From the NCBI GenBank assembly GCA_003599575.1, contig QZKV01000090.1, positions 1 through 64,000 of the forward strand: a stretch of DNA of 64,000 bases. Direction: 5' to 3'. Positions within the stretch are counted from its first letter, which is position 1, and every line of letters starts with the position of its first letter. This document shows positions 26,355 through 36,453 of this stretch, in pieces. The notes below the pieces were generated by a model. That model ran no database searches and was not told the origin of the DNA. It saw nothing but the letters and a program-made list of their open reading frames with translations. This DNA is from Desulfobacteraceae bacterium. GTDB taxonomy: Bacteria > Desulfobacterota > Desulfobacteria > Desulfobacterales > Desulfosarcinaceae. A program made the position numbers and the translations under genes.

Positions 26355-26411
26355 ATCGTAGTAGTGGAAAGTTGAAAGGCGTTTCTTGGGTATAGAATCC
26401 CTGTCCGTATT

Positions 26412-26445
26412 TACTGCTGTTGATTTTGTACTGCTGTTGATTTTG
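26412..26445. repeat. Tandem 17-bp direct repeat
   Basis: TACTGCTGTTGATTTTG occurs twice in immediate succession in the gap between the NRDE and thiolase genes. It is probably a slippage duplication; no larger array is present. Confidence 0.85.
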
Positions 26446-26547
26446 GTTCATGGACACGACGGCGCTCATATGGTATAGAGATTTTTTTTGTAGCACACCA
26501 TGTAAGTTAAGTCACTATCCGGTGATGATCAACTCAGAGGGGGAATC

Positions 26548-27834
26548 ATGAACAAGGTTGTGATCGTTGGCGGGGCGCGCACGGCAGTCGGGGCTTTCGG
26601 CGGTGGGTTGAAGGATGTATCCGCGGTGGAACTGGGGGCGTTGGTGATGCGGGCGGCTTTGCAGAAAGCCGGCCTCATGCCCATGGCTGATGAAGGTATG
26701 CTGGCGGTGGCGGCCGACCGGTTGAAGGGGCAGGGCTTGATCGAACTGGAAAAAGCAGCCGGTCCCTGGGACGACAATGCCCAGCCGGTGGCGGTCGATG
26801 AAGTGATCATGGGCAACGTGCTGCAAGCCGGACTGGGTCAGAATCCTGCCCGCCAAGCCATGATCAAAGCCGGTCTGCCCAAAGAGACCCCTGCCTTTAC
26901 GATCAACAAGGTGTGCGGCTCGGGGTTGAAGGCTATCGCGCTGGGCGCTCAATCGATCATGACCGGCCAGGCTGAGGTGGTGATCGCGGGGGGCCAGGAG
27001 AACATGAGCCAGGCCCCCATGGCATTGCCCAAAGCGCGCTGGGGACACCGCATGGAACTGACCGGCAAGGGCGACATCTACGATCTGATGGTTTTTGACG
27101 GCCTTTATGAAATTTTTTACGGCTACCATATGGGGCTGACCGCTGAAAATATCGCCGCGCTATATGGCATCAGCCGCCGCGAACAGGACGAACTTGGCGT
27201 CCTGAGCCATCAGCGGGCCATGTCCGCCATCAAGAAGGGATTGTTTGCCGAGGAAATCATCCCTGTGACCATTAAAGGCCGCAAGGGGGCCATAGTGGTG
27301 GACACGGATGAGCGACCCATGGAAACCGATCTCGAAAAAATGGCCAAACTGCAACCGGCCTTTAAAAAAGATGGTACCGTGACCGCAGGAAACGCTTCAG
27401 GCATCAATGACGGCGCCGGCGCCGTGGTGCTGATGAATGCGGAACGCGCTGCCGCCATGGGGCTCAAACCGATTGTCAGCATCAAGGCGTTTGCGTCCGG
27501 TGGTCTCGATCCGGCCTACATGGGCCTGGGTCCGGTACCTGCGGTCCGTAAAGCCCTTAAAGCCGCGGGCATGACCATCCGCGATATCGAATTGATCGAA
27601 CTCAACGAGGCGTTCGCGTCCCAAGCCATCGGCTGCATGAAAGAGCTGGGGATTGCCTACGACAAGCCCAATGAATTGGGATCGGGAATTTCGCTGGGTC
27701 ATCCGATCGGCGCCACCGGAGCGCGCCAGATGGTCAGCGGAATGAATCAGATGCGCCGGAAGGGATACACGACCGGGTTGATCACAATGTGCATCGGCGG
27801 CGGCATGGGCATGGCCATGGTGATCGAACGATAA
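26548..27834 (+). CDS. Acetyl-CoA C-acetyltransferase (thiolase) with N-terminal insertion
   Basis: A 428-residue thiolase with catalytic Cys in INKVCGSGLKAI (about residue 123), NEAFASQAIG, GHPIGATGARQM and the second active-site Cys in CIGGGMG. It condenses or cleaves acetyl-CoA/acetoacetyl-CoA, or acts in beta-oxidation. Typical thiolases are about 392 residues with the first Cys near 89; the excess lies between AALQKAGLMP and VDEVIMGNVLQ, a roughly 35-residue segment not found in the standard fold. A GAGGGGGAA-type site precedes the ATG. No neighbouring fatty-acid gene specifies the pathway. Confidence 0.92.
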   Translation: MNKVVIVGGARTAVGAFGGGLKDVSAVELGALVMRAALQKAGLMPMADEGMLAVAADRLKGQGLIELEKAAGPWDDNAQPVAVDEVIMGNVLQAGLGQNPARQAMIKAGLPKETPAFTINKVCGSGLKAIALGAQSIMTGQAEVVIAGGQENMSQAPMALPKARWGHRMELTGKGDIYDLMVFDGLYEIFYGYHMGLTAENIAALYGISRREQDELGVLSHQRAMSAIKKGLFAEEIIPVTIKGRKGAIVVDTDERPMETDLEKMAKLQPAFKKDGTVTAGNASGINDGAGAVVLMNAERAAAMGLKPIVSIKAFASGGLDPAYMGLGPVPAVRKALKAAGMTIRDIELIELNEAFASQAIGCMKELGIAYDKPNELGSGISLGHPIGATGARQMVSGMNQMRRKGYTTGLITMCIGGGMGMAMVIER

Positions 27835-27855
27835 AACGCCGGGACGCAGTTCGCG

Positions 27856-27892
27856 CCCGCAGGCTTGAACAGTTAGCCTGCGGGAGGTTTTT
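27856..27892 (+). terminator. Rho-independent terminator of the thiolase gene
   Basis: CCCGCAGGCT (27856-27865) and AGCCTGCGGG (27875-27884) are perfect complements with a nine-base loop; five Ts follow three bases later. Confidence 0.88.
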
Positions 27893-28043
27893 CACTTTAC
27901 ATTCTGGAGCGTTATTGTTAAAAAACATACCACTTATCGTGGGTCTCAATACAGTAGACAACCATATAAAGTGGTCCTTACGGCTGTGGGCCCTCACGCG
28001 TTGAGAGGGCGGCAGGCCGGAAACAGAAAGACGGGTTATAGCC

Positions 28044-28199
28044 ATGGAAATCAGTCGACGTTTGGCAATTTTGATTTTTTGTGGTGTTCCGGCCATTGTC
28101 GGCGGCGGGATTGTCTATGCGATGTTCGGCAATCTCACGCCGGTATGGATCTATGAGGCGCTGCTCCTCATCACCGCCGGCGCACTGGTCAGTCGCTGA
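28044..28199 (+). CDS. Small membrane protein, 51 residues
   Basis: A short frame starting MEISRRLAILIFCG and ending in GALVSR. It contains two hydrophobic segments with a short Gly-Asn-Leu turn between, typical of a small membrane protein. No strong ribosome binding site is seen. No family is recognised; it lies between the thiolase terminator and the AI-2E transporter gene. Confidence 0.5.
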   Translation: MEISRRLAILIFCGVPAIVGGGIVYAMFGNLTPVWIYEALLLITAGALVSR

Positions 28200-28225
28200 G
28201 TATCTCTTTTTGAGTATCTCTTTTT
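28198..28225. repeat. Tandem 14-bp direct repeat
   Basis: GAGTATCTCTTTTT occurs twice head to tail, overlapping the stop of the small membrane protein frame. The T-runs could assist termination, but no stem precedes them. Confidence 0.8.
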
Positions 28226-28546
28226 ACGGCCTTCAGGAGCACTCGGCGCATGAGTTGAGTTGATCCTGCGGTCAGCAATCCAATCGGATCGGCGAGCGGT
28301 CAAAGTGTGTGTGCCGTCCTCAATACAATGTTCAGTGCGCATGCTGCCTGCACCCAAAGACCGACTGTCGATAGGCATGTCTATATATTCTTCCAAGAAT
28401 AAACCGAACGTCGATCTTAACATGCGCAAGCGGATAACGATTCCAGCCGGGCCGGCTCCTTTCATTTGCCGGCCGCGTATGCAAGAGTTGTGCGGGCGTG
28501 AATTGGCATTTATGACCACGTCCTTCCGAAGGAGATATCATCGTAG
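28226..28546. other. Gene-free stretch upstream of AI-2E transporter gene
   Basis: About 320 bases with only low-quality open frames on both strands. An AAGGAG at about 28530 belongs to the transporter gene. No other element recognised. Confidence 0.4.
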
Positions 28547-29620
28547 TTGAACAACAGAAATCCCATACTGTGGTTTTTCGTGGCCTGCTTCATTGGCTCC
28601 ATATTTGTGCTCGGCTGGTTGCTTTTTCCCTTTTTATCAATATTGGTGCTCGGGGCCGTAATCAGCGGCATCAGTTATCCTATCTACTCGGCCATTCGCA
28701 AAGTGCCGAGAGTGAGCCCCTCCTTCGCGGCCTTCGTTACCTGCGCCCTGATTTTTGTGATCCTCTTCGTGCCCACCGTATTTTTCGTGGGTAGCCTGGC
28801 CCAGCAGGCGCTGGGGCTCTATCAGATGGCCAGAGACGCCGTTTTCAGCGAGCAGATCAATGCGTTGTTGCGGGATACGCGATTTCTGGACAGGGCCAAT
28901 GATATCCTGGCCAATTTTAACTATTCATTGAGCGGGGATGAAATCAAGAATGCCGTAACAGAAATCGTCAAATTTGTAGGTTTGTTCCTTTACGAACAGG
29001 CCCGGGCCATTGCGTCCAACACCCTTGCTTTCGTGGTCAACTTTTTCCTGATGATACTGGTGATTTTTTTCTTGCTGATCGATGGTGAGCGGCTGGTCTC
29101 CTATATTGTCGACCTGTCGCCTTTGCCCACGGATCAGGAACAGAAGCTGATCGGCCGATTCAAGCAGATGGCCGGCGCCATTTTGATCGTCAATGGGTTC
29201 AGCGGTTTTATACAAGGGGGCCTCGGCGGCTTGGCTTTCTGGATCTTTGGATTCAATTCGGCCTTTCTATGGGGTGTGATCATGGGGCTGCTGGCCTTCA
29301 TTCCCATTATCGGTATCGGTGTGGTATTTGTCCCCACGGCGATCTACCTTTTCTTCAAAGGCCGTATTGCCGCCGGCATCTTTTTCGTGATTTTCTATCT
29401 TATTGTGGCCGGCGGTACGGAGTATGTGTTCAAACCGAAGATGGTCGGACAGCAGGTCAATATCCATCCCCTGCTGATCTTCTTTGCGATTATCGGCGGA
29501 CTCAAGCTGTTCGGTATTCTGGGTATTATCTACGGCCCCCTGGTCGTAACGACCTTTTTGACGCTGGCCGATATTTATCGGACCAACTACCAGCGTTTCG
29601 TGGAATCAGGGGGGCGTTAG
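28547..29620 (+). CDS. AI-2E / PerM family transporter
   Basis: A 357-residue inner-membrane protein with about eight membrane segments and the family's conserved GFSGFIQGGLGGLAFWIFG and IPIIGIGVVFVPTAIYLF stretches, plus the C-terminal GGLKLFGILGIIYGPL. Members have been linked to autoinducer-2 export and, in others, to Na+/H+ antiport; the substrate here is unknown. The start is a TTG with AAGGAG 12 bases upstream, so the exact start is uncertain. It precedes gyrA on the same strand. Confidence 0.9.
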   Translation: MNNRNPILWFFVACFIGSIFVLGWLLFPFLSILVLGAVISGISYPIYSAIRKVPRVSPSFAAFVTCALIFVILFVPTVFFVGSLAQQALGLYQMARDAVFSEQINALLRDTRFLDRANDILANFNYSLSGDEIKNAVTEIVKFVGLFLYEQARAIASNTLAFVVNFFLMILVIFFLLIDGERLVSYIVDLSPLPTDQEQKLIGRFKQMAGAILIVNGFSGFIQGGLGGLAFWIFGFNSAFLWGVIMGLLAFIPIIGIGVVFVPTAIYLFFKGRIAAGIFFVIFYLIVAGGTEYVFKPKMVGQQVNIHPLLIFFAIIGGLKLFGILGIIYGPLVVTTFLTLADIYRTNYQRFVESGGR

Positions 29621-29693
29621 TCGCATTTGATGTTCTCTACTTCTTCTTCACTAAGCACTGCTTTCGAATGATGAGATACGGAAAGGTGAAACG

Positions 29694-32165
29694 ATGACCA
29701 TAACCGATTCCCAGCCCTTGGTGAGCATCGAGAAGGAAATGAAGAAATCCTATCTCGACTATGCCATGAGCGTTATTATCGGCAGGGCGCTGCCCGATGT
29801 GCGCGATGGGCTCAAGCCGGTGCACCGGCGAATTTTGTTTGCCATGCGCGAGCTGAAAAACGATTTTAACAAGCCGTACAAAAAGTCCGCCCGCATTGTG
29901 GGCGATGTGATCGGCAAGTACCACCCCCACGGCGACACGGCCGTATACGATTCCATCGTGCGCATGGCCCAGCATTTTTCGATGCGCTACACGCTGGTGG
30001 ACGGCCAAGGCAATTTCGGCTCCATCGACGGCGATTCGCCGGCGGCCATGCGTTACACCGAAGTACGCATGACCCGTTTGGCCCACGAGATGCTGGATGA
30101 CTTGGATAAAGAAACGGTCGATTTAACTCCCAACTATGACGAATCGCTTTTAGAGCCATCCGTGCTGCCGGCCAAAGTGCCCGCCTTGATCATCAACGGA
30201 TCTTCCGGTATCGCCGTAGGTATGGCCACCAACATCCCCCCGCACAATCTTTCCGAGGTGGTAGACGCCACCTGCGCTTTGATCGACCGTCCGGATGCGA
30301 CTTGCAATGAACTGATGGACTACCTTCCCGGGCCTGACTTCCCAACAGCCGGCATCATTCACGGAACCACGGGCATCAAGGAAGCCTATCGCACCGGACG
30401 TGGAATCATCCGCCTGCGGGCGCGTATCGTCGTCGAAAAGGATCGCAGCGAACGCGAAACCATCGTCGTCACCGAAATTCCCTACCAGGTCAATAAAGCC
30501 AAGCTGGTCGAAAAGATCGCCGAACTGATGAAGGAAAAACAGCTGGAGGGGATCAGTTTCGTGCGCGATGAATCCGACCGTCAAGGTCTGCGTATCGCCA
30601 TGGGCCTGAAAAAGGGGAGTGTGGCCCAGGTGCTCATCAATCAATTGTACAAACATACCCAGATGGAGACCAGTTTCGGCATTATCTTCTTGGCCGTCGT
30701 GCGTCAGCGCCCCCAAGTATTGAGCCTGAAAGAGATTCTGGCCAATTTTATAGGCCACCGCAAAGAAGTGATCATCCGCCGTACCCGCTATGACCTCAAC
30801 AAGGCCGAAGAGCGCGCGCATATCCTGGAAGGTCTCAAAATCGCCCTGGACAATCTGGACGCGGTGGTCCAGATGATCCGCCAGTCCAAAACTCCCCCCG
30901 AAGCCAAAGAGCGCCTGATCGGCAACTTCAGCTTGTCCGCCATTCAGGCCCAGGCCATCCTCGAAATGCGCTTGCAGCGCCTGACCGGCTTGGAACGGGA
31001 TAAGATCATCGAAGACTACAACGCCGTGCTCAAGGATATCGAACGGTTCAAGGAGATTTTGGGCAGCGAGCAGATCGTGCTCAACCTGATCAAGCAGGAG
31101 CTGATTGAACTCAAGGAGCAGTTCGGGGACCGCCGCAGGACCGAGATCATCGAGAGCACCCGGGAGTTGACCCTCGAGGATATGATTGTCGAAGAGGATA
31201 TGGTGGTTACCATTTCCAATTCCGGATACATCAAGCGCAATCCCATCACTCTGTACCAAGCACAACGGCGCGGAGGCAAGGGCAAGACCGGCATGGGGAT
31301 GAAAGAAGAGGATTTCGTCTCCCATCTGTTCATCGCCTCCACCCACCATAGCTTTCTCTTTTTTACCAACCGGGGTAAGGTGTACTGGTGCAAAGTCTAT
31401 GATATCCCTCCAGCCGGGCGCACCAGCAGGGGCAAAGCCATTGTCAACCTGCTCAACTTCGAGGAAGGCGAGCATATGACCACCGTGCTGGCGGTCCCCT
31501 CATTCGAGCCCGGCCACTATGTTCTGATGGCCACGAAGAATGGGACCGTGAAAAAAACCGACATTATGGCGTTCTCACGTCCCCGCGCCGGCGGTATCAT
31601 AGCGCTCGGCCTGGTGCAAGGCGATGAGCTCATCGGCGTGCGCATCACCGACGGCACGCAAAACGTATTTTTGGGAACCGCCATGGGCAAATCCATCCGT
31701 TTCCATGAATCCGATATACGGTCCAGCGGAAGACTCTCCTACGGGGTGCGCGGCATGCGCCTGTCGGAAGGGGATTTTGTGGTCGGCATGGAGGTGGTCA
31801 GGTACGGACAAACTCTTTTTGCGGTAACCGTGAACGGTTACGGCAAGCGCACATCCATTGATGAGTATCCTCTCCACAAGCGCGGCGGCAAAGGTGTGAT
31901 CACGATCAAAACCAGTGAGCGCAACGGCAACGTGGTCAGCATCCTTGAAGTCCAGGACGATGATGATATCATGCTGGTGACCGATCGCGGAAAAATCATC
32001 CGCATGCCCGTCAGCAATATTTCCGTCATCAGCCGCAACACGCAAGGGGTCCGGTTGATCGGCATGGATCCCGGAGAACGCGTGGTGAGTGCCGCCGGGC
32101 TGGCCGAAAAAGAGGAAGAGGAGGAGGGCGAGCTCCCGAATGATGACCATGGACAGCCAAGCTAA
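29694..32165 (+). CDS. gyrA: DNA gyrase subunit A
   Basis: An 823-residue type II topoisomerase subunit. The catalytic Tyr is in [10 protein letters not shown] (about residue 121). The quinolone-determining stretch [13 protein letters not shown] has Thr at the E. coli Ser83 position and Asp at the Asp87 position. The C-terminal wrapping domain contains the GyrA box [10 protein letters not shown], which separates gyrase from topoisomerase IV, and the tail is acidic. It introduces negative supercoils with GyrB. gyrB is not in the window. The 3' end overlaps gpsA by 26 bases. Confidence 0.97.
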   Translation: MTITDSQPLVSIEKEMKKSYLDYAMSVIIGRALPDVRDGLKPVHRRILFAMRELKNDFNKPYKKSARIVGDVIGKYHPHGDTAVYDSIVRMAQHFSMRYTLVDGQGNFGSIDGDSPAAMRYTEVRMTRLAHEMLDDLDKETVDLTPNYDESLLEPSVLPAKVPALIINGSSGIAVGMATNIPPHNLSEVVDATCALIDRPDATCNELMDYLPGPDFPTAGIIHGTTGIKEAYRTGRGIIRLRARIVVEKDRSERETIVVTEIPYQVNKAKLVEKIAELMKEKQLEGISFVRDESDRQGLRIAMGLKKGSVAQVLINQLYKHTQMETSFGIIFLAVVRQRPQVLSLKEILANFIGHRKEVIIRRTRYDLNKAEERAHILEGLKIALDNLDAVVQMIRQSKTPPEAKERLIGNFSLSAIQAQAILEMRLQRLTGLERDKIIEDYNAVLKDIERFKEILGSEQIVLNLIKQELIELKEQFGDRRRTEIIESTRELTLEDMIVEEDMVVTISNSGYIKRNPITLYQAQRRGGKGKTGMGMKEEDFVSHLFIASTHHSFLFFTNRGKVYWCKVYDIPPAGRTSRGKAIVNLLNFEEGEHMTTVLAVPSFEPGHYVLMATKNGTVKKTDIMAFSRPRAGGIIALGLVQGDELIGVRITDGTQNVFLGTAMGKSIRFHESDIRSSGRLSYGVRGMRLSEGDFVVGMEVVRYGQTLFAVTVNGYGKRTSIDEYPLHKRGGKGVITIKTSERNGNVVSILEVQDDDDIMLVTDRGKIIRMPVSNISVISRNTQGVRLIGMDPGERVVSAAGLAEKEEEEEGELPNDDHGQPS

Positions 32166-33180
32166 TTCCAATCCGCGTATCGGTGTGGTCGGCGGTGGCA
32201 GTTGGGGCACCGCTTTGGCCAATCTGCTGGCTTTGAAAGGTTACCCGGTCCAGTGGTGGATCTACGAATCGGACCTGGTCAGGCACATACGCGAGAAGAG
32301 GGAAAACAGCGTCTTTTTACCGGGAGTCCAATTGCCGGATGTGCTGCATCCTTCCGACGATCTTTCCGCGGTGGTTCACCAGAAGGATCTGGTGGTGATC
32401 GTGGTGCCTTCGCACGTGATGCGCTCGGTCACCGGGGAAATGGCAGATCATCTCAAAATGGATGCCATTGTGGTGTCCGCCAGCAAGGGAATCGAAAACG
32501 ACACGCTGTTGACCATGTCCGGTGTGATCCGCGAGACGATCGGTCATATTGGACCGGACCGATTCGCCGCACTGTCCGGTCCCAGTTTCGCTGTTGAGGT
32601 GGCGCGGGGGGTGCCGACCGTGGTGACGGTAGCCTCCGAGGATCTGGATTGCGCCCAAAAGGTGCAGCATATTTTTGCCACCCCGTCGTTCCGGGTCTAT
32701 ACCAATGACGATATCATCGGTGTTGAGTTGGGCGGTGCGGTTAAAAATGTGATTGCCATCGCCGCAGGGATGGTCGACGGCCTAGGACTTGGACTCAACA
32801 CCAGGGCTGCTCTGATCACCCGCGGGCTGGTCGAAATCACCCGCCTGGGAAAGGCTATGGGCGCCAATCCGCATACCTTGGTCGGCTCTGCCGGATTGGG
32901 TGACCTGGTATTGACTTGTACCGGAGATTTGAGCCGTAACCACACCGTGGGGAAAAAGATCGGCCAGGGCACGAAATTAAAGGATGTTTTATCGGACATG
33001 CGCATGGTGGCGGAAGGCGTCAAAACAGCGCGCTCGGTTTACAGCCTATCCCTGCGTATGAACGTGGAAATGCCCATTTCTCAAGCGGTTTACCGCATTT
33101 TGTACGAGGATTTGGCGCCCCGCGAGGCGGTGCACCTGCTGATGACCCGAGATTTGAAAAACGAGCTGGACGATAATTGA
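32140..33180 (+). CDS. gpsA: NAD(P)-dependent glycerol-3-phosphate dehydrogenase
   Basis: About 346 residues. The N-terminus has [17 protein letters not shown], the Rossmann nucleotide-binding motif. Further conserved blocks are [13 protein letters not shown], and the catalytic Lys in [15 protein letters not shown]. The C-terminus contains [12 protein letters not shown]. It reduces dihydroxyacetone phosphate to sn-glycerol-3-phosphate for phospholipid synthesis. Start choices are ATG at 32140, 32143 or 32149; a GGAGGG lies 11 bases before the first, giving the 26-base overlap with gyrA. Confidence 0.95.
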   Translation: MMTMDSQANSNPRIGVVGGGSWGTALANLLALKGYPVQWWIYESDLVRHIREKRENSVFLPGVQLPDVLHPSDDLSAVVHQKDLVVIVVPSHVMRSVTGEMADHLKMDAIVVSASKGIENDTLLTMSGVIRETIGHIGPDRFAALSGPSFAVEVARGVPTVVTVASEDLDCAQKVQHIFATPSFRVYTNDDIIGVELGGAVKNVIAIAAGMVDGLGLGLNTRAALITRGLVEITRLGKAMGANPHTLVGSAGLGDLVLTCTGDLSRNHTVGKKIGQGTKLKDVLSDMRMVAEGVKTARSVYSLSLRMNVEMPISQAVYRILYEDLAPREAVHLLMTRDLKNELDDN

Positions 33181-33271
33181 CGCACGCAGTGCCGGCTTAT
33201 GCCCCTTTTGGATTGCCGAATAGTTGTTAAGTTTCCAGCAGGATAGGTGGGGGAAGGGAGAGAATATACTG

Positions 33272-33553
33272 GTGAGCAATCCCAAAGTTAAAACCAAGCC
33301 GGTCTGCTTCGGCGATCTGAAAACCGTTTTTCCTTTGGAATCGGATGGCTTGCGCGTGACCCCGGATGCATGTCTGCGTTGTCTTCACAAAACCATTTGC
33401 CTGCGTTCGGCCCTGGAAGGCGACAAGGGGCTGCAAGTTCGCGAAGAGATGATCGACCGGGCCTACCGGGGCGGTGTGATCGGTTTTTTTCAGCGGTGGT
33501 CTCAAAAGAAAACGATCCAGCGAATGCGAAAAAACGAACCACCCGGTCCCTGA
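33272..33553 (+). CDS. Small cysteine-containing protein
   Basis: A 93-residue soluble protein starting at a GTG preceded by GGGAGAG. Four Cys residues are visible: one in KPVCFGDLK and three in DACLRCLHKTICLRSAL (spacing C-x2-C-x5-C), a pattern suited to metal or Fe-S binding. The C-terminus is basic (QKKTIQRMRKNE). It sits between gpsA and pgk on the same strand and may be cotranscribed. No named family is recognised. Confidence 0.65.
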   Translation: MSNPKVKTKPVCFGDLKTVFPLESDGLRVTPDACLRCLHKTICLRSALEGDKGLQVREEMIDRAYRGGVIGFFQRWSQKKTIQRMRKNEPPGP

Positions 33554-33603
33554 AGGGGCGTTTTTCGGGCAAATTCATCTTTCAATAAACATGGAGGTGC
33601 AGC

Positions 33604-34800
33604 ATGCCTAAGATGACGGTTGAAGATCTTACCATCAAAGATCAGCGGATATTGATGCGTGTTGATTTCAATGTTCCCATCAAGGGGGGCAAGGTTGCGG
33701 ACGACAACCGCATCCGCCAAGCGCTGCCGACCATCCGCTATATTCTTGATAAAGGGGGCAAACTGATCCTGATGTCGCACCTGGGAAGACCCAAGGGTGA
33801 AAGGAAAAGCGAATTCTCCCTGAAGCCGTGTGCGGACGCTTTGTCCGGGTATTTGGAACAAGCGATTGCCTTTGCTCCGGATTGCATCGGTGATGAAGCC
33901 GAGAAAGCGGTGGCCCGACTCGAGGCAGGCCGGGTTTTGCTTCTGGAAAACCTGAGGTTTCATATGGGCGAAGAGAAAAACGATCTCATGTTTGCCAAAC
34001 AGCTGGCCGTCTTGGGGGATGTATACGTCAACGACGCCTTCGGCACAGCCCATCGTGCGCATGCCTCGACCGAAGGGATCACCCACCACCTGCAGCCGTG
34101 CGCAGCCGGCTTTCTGATGATGAAAGAACTCGATTACCTGGGACGCGTCCTCCAATCGCCGCAGCATCCATTCATTGCGATCTTGGGCGGCGCGAAAATT
34201 TCGGGCAAAATTGACGTGATTCAAAATTTACTACCCAAAGTGGATCGCCTGATTATCGGCGGCGGCATGGCCTTTACTTTTTTAAGCGCCAAGGGGCTCG
34301 GGATCGGACGCAGTCTGTTGGAGGAAGATCGTCTCGAAATGGCCAAACGGATCTTGGATGAGGCCGGAGACAAGCTTTTACTGCCGATCGATTGCGTGGT
34401 CAGCAACAACTTCGATATCGCCGCCGGCAAAGTGGAACGATTGCAAACCGTGGATGTTTCTGCGATTCCCCAGGATGCGGCCGGCCTGGATATCGGTCCG
34501 TCCAGCATTGAGATGTTCCAGAGAGCGCTCCACGGTGCGCGTACGGTTGTCTGGAATGGCCCCATGGGTGTTTTTGAAATTCGGGAGACGGCTGAAGGAA
34601 CTTTCAAGATGGCGCAAATTCTAGCTCAATTGACCGCGCAAGGAGCTGTTACGGTCATCGGCGGAGGCGATTCCGCGGCGGCGGCGGATAAAGCCGGTGT
34701 GGTGGACCGCATCTCGCATATTTCCACCGGCGGCGGGGCCTCACTGGAATTCCTGGAAGGTAAAACGCTGCCGGGAGTTGCCGCCCTGACCGAACGATAG
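33604..34800 (+). CDS. pgk: Phosphoglycerate kinase
   Basis: A 398-residue glycolytic enzyme that transfers phosphate between 1,3-bisphosphoglycerate and ADP. Conserved blocks in order: LMRVDFNVPIKGG, SHLGRPKGE, LLENLRFHMGEE, NDAFGTAHRAHAS, ILGGAKISGKIDVI, VWNGPMGVFE and GGGDSAAAADK. Cytoplasmic. An AGGTG precedes the ATG. Length fits the monomeric bacterial enzyme. Neither gapdh nor tpiA is adjacent. Confidence 0.97.
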   Translation: MPKMTVEDLTIKDQRILMRVDFNVPIKGGKVADDNRIRQALPTIRYILDKGGKLILMSHLGRPKGERKSEFSLKPCADALSGYLEQAIAFAPDCIGDEAEKAVARLEAGRVLLLENLRFHMGEEKNDLMFAKQLAVLGDVYVNDAFGTAHRAHASTEGITHHLQPCAAGFLMMKELDYLGRVLQSPQHPFIAILGGAKISGKIDVIQNLLPKVDRLIIGGGMAFTFLSAKGLGIGRSLLEEDRLEMAKRILDEAGDKLLLPIDCVVSNNFDIAAGKVERLQTVDVSAIPQDAAGLDIGPSSIEMFQRALHGARTVVWNGPMGVFEIRETAEGTFKMAQILAQLTAQGAVTVIGGGDSAAAADKAGVVDRISHISTGGGASLEFLEGKTLPGVAALTER

Positions 34801-35265
34801 CCGCTCAAGCGACTTCGATTGCGCTGCCGGAACACCGTTTGCCGCCCTTAGAGTGCGCGGCTCATGGTTGCCCAACCGTCCCGGTGAAGAAAACCGCCGT
34901 TAAAAACCGGCACCTCGGTTCCAGCGGCTGATTCAAATCTCCGGCGCGCAATGACTGAACGAAGCATTTGAGATTCAAAACCCGCCTTAAGCAACTCACA
35001 TTTTTTACCGGTCTCATCAAAAAGGCAAATGTGAATAAAAATTCGCTTAGACCCGAAAACTTGCTCCGGGTAGAAAACTGCAGTCCATCCATCTGTTAGA
35101 GCTGAATAAGACCCCTTTTTCAGAGCATTACTGCGATTGACGCTGCCGGTAATTGGTGGTAAGGCTAATCTTTACCTGACCGTCCGCCGATATTCCTTTA
35201 GAAACGTGCAACGCAGCCGGGCTGTGCTTTGACTGAATCCGTACACCTGAAATCAGGAGAAAAGA
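34801..35265. other. Gene-free stretch after pgk
   Basis: About 465 bases with no credible reading frame on either strand. Several weak hairpins occur, for example CCGgcacctCGG near 34908, but no convincing terminator, promoter pair or RNA motif was recognised. The last 20 bases hold AGGAG for the next gene. Confidence 0.4.
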
Positions 35266-36327
35266 GTGGCATTTTGGAGTGTTCGAGAAGAGTTGAGCCG
35301 GGTAAGCCGGCTTCGCAGGTCCTACTATGAGTTGTTGCGCGACGATTTGGATCAATTCATGCTGGAGTATGCGCTGGTCGCCTCCTATCTGCGCTTTTTA
35401 AGCAGCGGAACCCCGTATCCGTTTGTGGAAAAGCGCGAGCTCAAGCCCAGAGCGCGCATACCGGGAACCGAACACGAACATCAGAATACTTTTCTCGTCG
35501 TTTTTATAGAAGATACCGTACCGGCACGCTATAAAAAGTATATCCGTTTTTTCAATGTCAACCGGACCACCAAGGCCAATTTGCTCCAAGCCAGAACCTT
35601 GCCTCTACCGGATACCTTTGATCGGAACCAAAAGTACATCGAGTCCGCACAATTTTACAATTTTTTAAAAATTCTGCTTCCCGTGGATTATGCCTTGCTG
35701 ATCCAACGCGACCCGACCAGCCATCTCAGAAACAGGTATGTTCTATCCCATTTTCATGTGCGCATCGATTGGCCCATCACCGAAGCGGCCGAAGATTTGG
35801 CGCAAAGTCTGCGTTATATCTCCAAGGATTTATATGAAAAGGGCGACCAGTATGCCGAAACCGTGCAGAAAAAATTCTTCGAATATTACAGTGTTCCCGT
35901 CATGGTGGGAGGAAGGCGTACGGCCGCCATTGTCGCAGCCCAATTCTTGAAAAGAATACCCTGCATCTCCACGATCTATGTCGGCAGCAGTGAATCACGC
36001 GCACTGATTCGAATCTCCGAACGCGGCGCCTCTAAAGCGGTTTTGATTCCCCTCAGCGAGGAGGAAATGACGCAGTTGTCCAATGCCCACAACATGGCGC
36101 TTCCCACTTTCAAGAAAAACTATGTCGTTGCACGGGAAGGCAGGAGAGGTATTTGTATTTTTCAAGTAACCTACAGCTACACCAACCATGCGCGGCCTCC
36201 GGACGACGGTAAACTGCGCGAGATCAACCCGGACGTCAATTGGCTGACAGTCGGCCAGGAACATATTCTGCCCAAACCGGGAGTGTTTAAATATCCGCCG
36301 CTGCCGATCAGCTTGATATATTCCTGA
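35266..36327 (+). CDS. Protein of unknown function, 353 residues
   Basis: A GTG-started gene with AGGAG about 6 bases upstream. The protein is soluble, with no signal peptide or membrane segment. It is rich in aromatic and basic residues: a helical N-terminus (LRRSYYELLRDDLDQFMLEY), a central region containing SHFHVRIDWPI, a GGRRTAAIVAAQFLKRIPC stretch, and a C-terminus with Pro-rich KPGVFKYPPLPIS. Overall composition and codon use look normal for this window. No family or active-site motif is recognised, and the neighbours (pgk, PilZ protein) give no clear context. Confidence 0.7.
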   Translation: MAFWSVREELSRVSRLRRSYYELLRDDLDQFMLEYALVASYLRFLSSGTPYPFVEKRELKPRARIPGTEHEHQNTFLVVFIEDTVPARYKKYIRFFNVNRTTKANLLQARTLPLPDTFDRNQKYIESAQFYNFLKILLPVDYALLIQRDPTSHLRNRYVLSHFHVRIDWPITEAAEDLAQSLRYISKDLYEKGDQYAETVQKKFFEYYSVPVMVGGRRTAAIVAAQFLKRIPCISTIYVGSSESRALIRISERGASKAVLIPLSEEEMTQLSNAHNMALPTFKKNYVVAREGRRGICIFQVTYSYTNHARPPDDGKLREINPDVNWLTVGQEHILPKPGVFKYPPLPISLIYS

Positions 36328-36453
36328 TCGGCAATGGCTTGAAATCCTTAACCCGCGCAAAAAGATCCGATGGTCACCTGAAAAGAATGTTGTACTGCCC
36401 AATTGAACGCTCGGCGAGCTCCCTCATGAGGCGGGAATCGGGGGAATCCACTT

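Noticed and set aside
30150-31475. A 441-codon minus-strand open frame inside gyrA
   Set aside because: It is antisense to a well-supported gyrase gene and its translation has the His/Asp/Gln-rich look of a shadow frame in GC-biased coding DNA.
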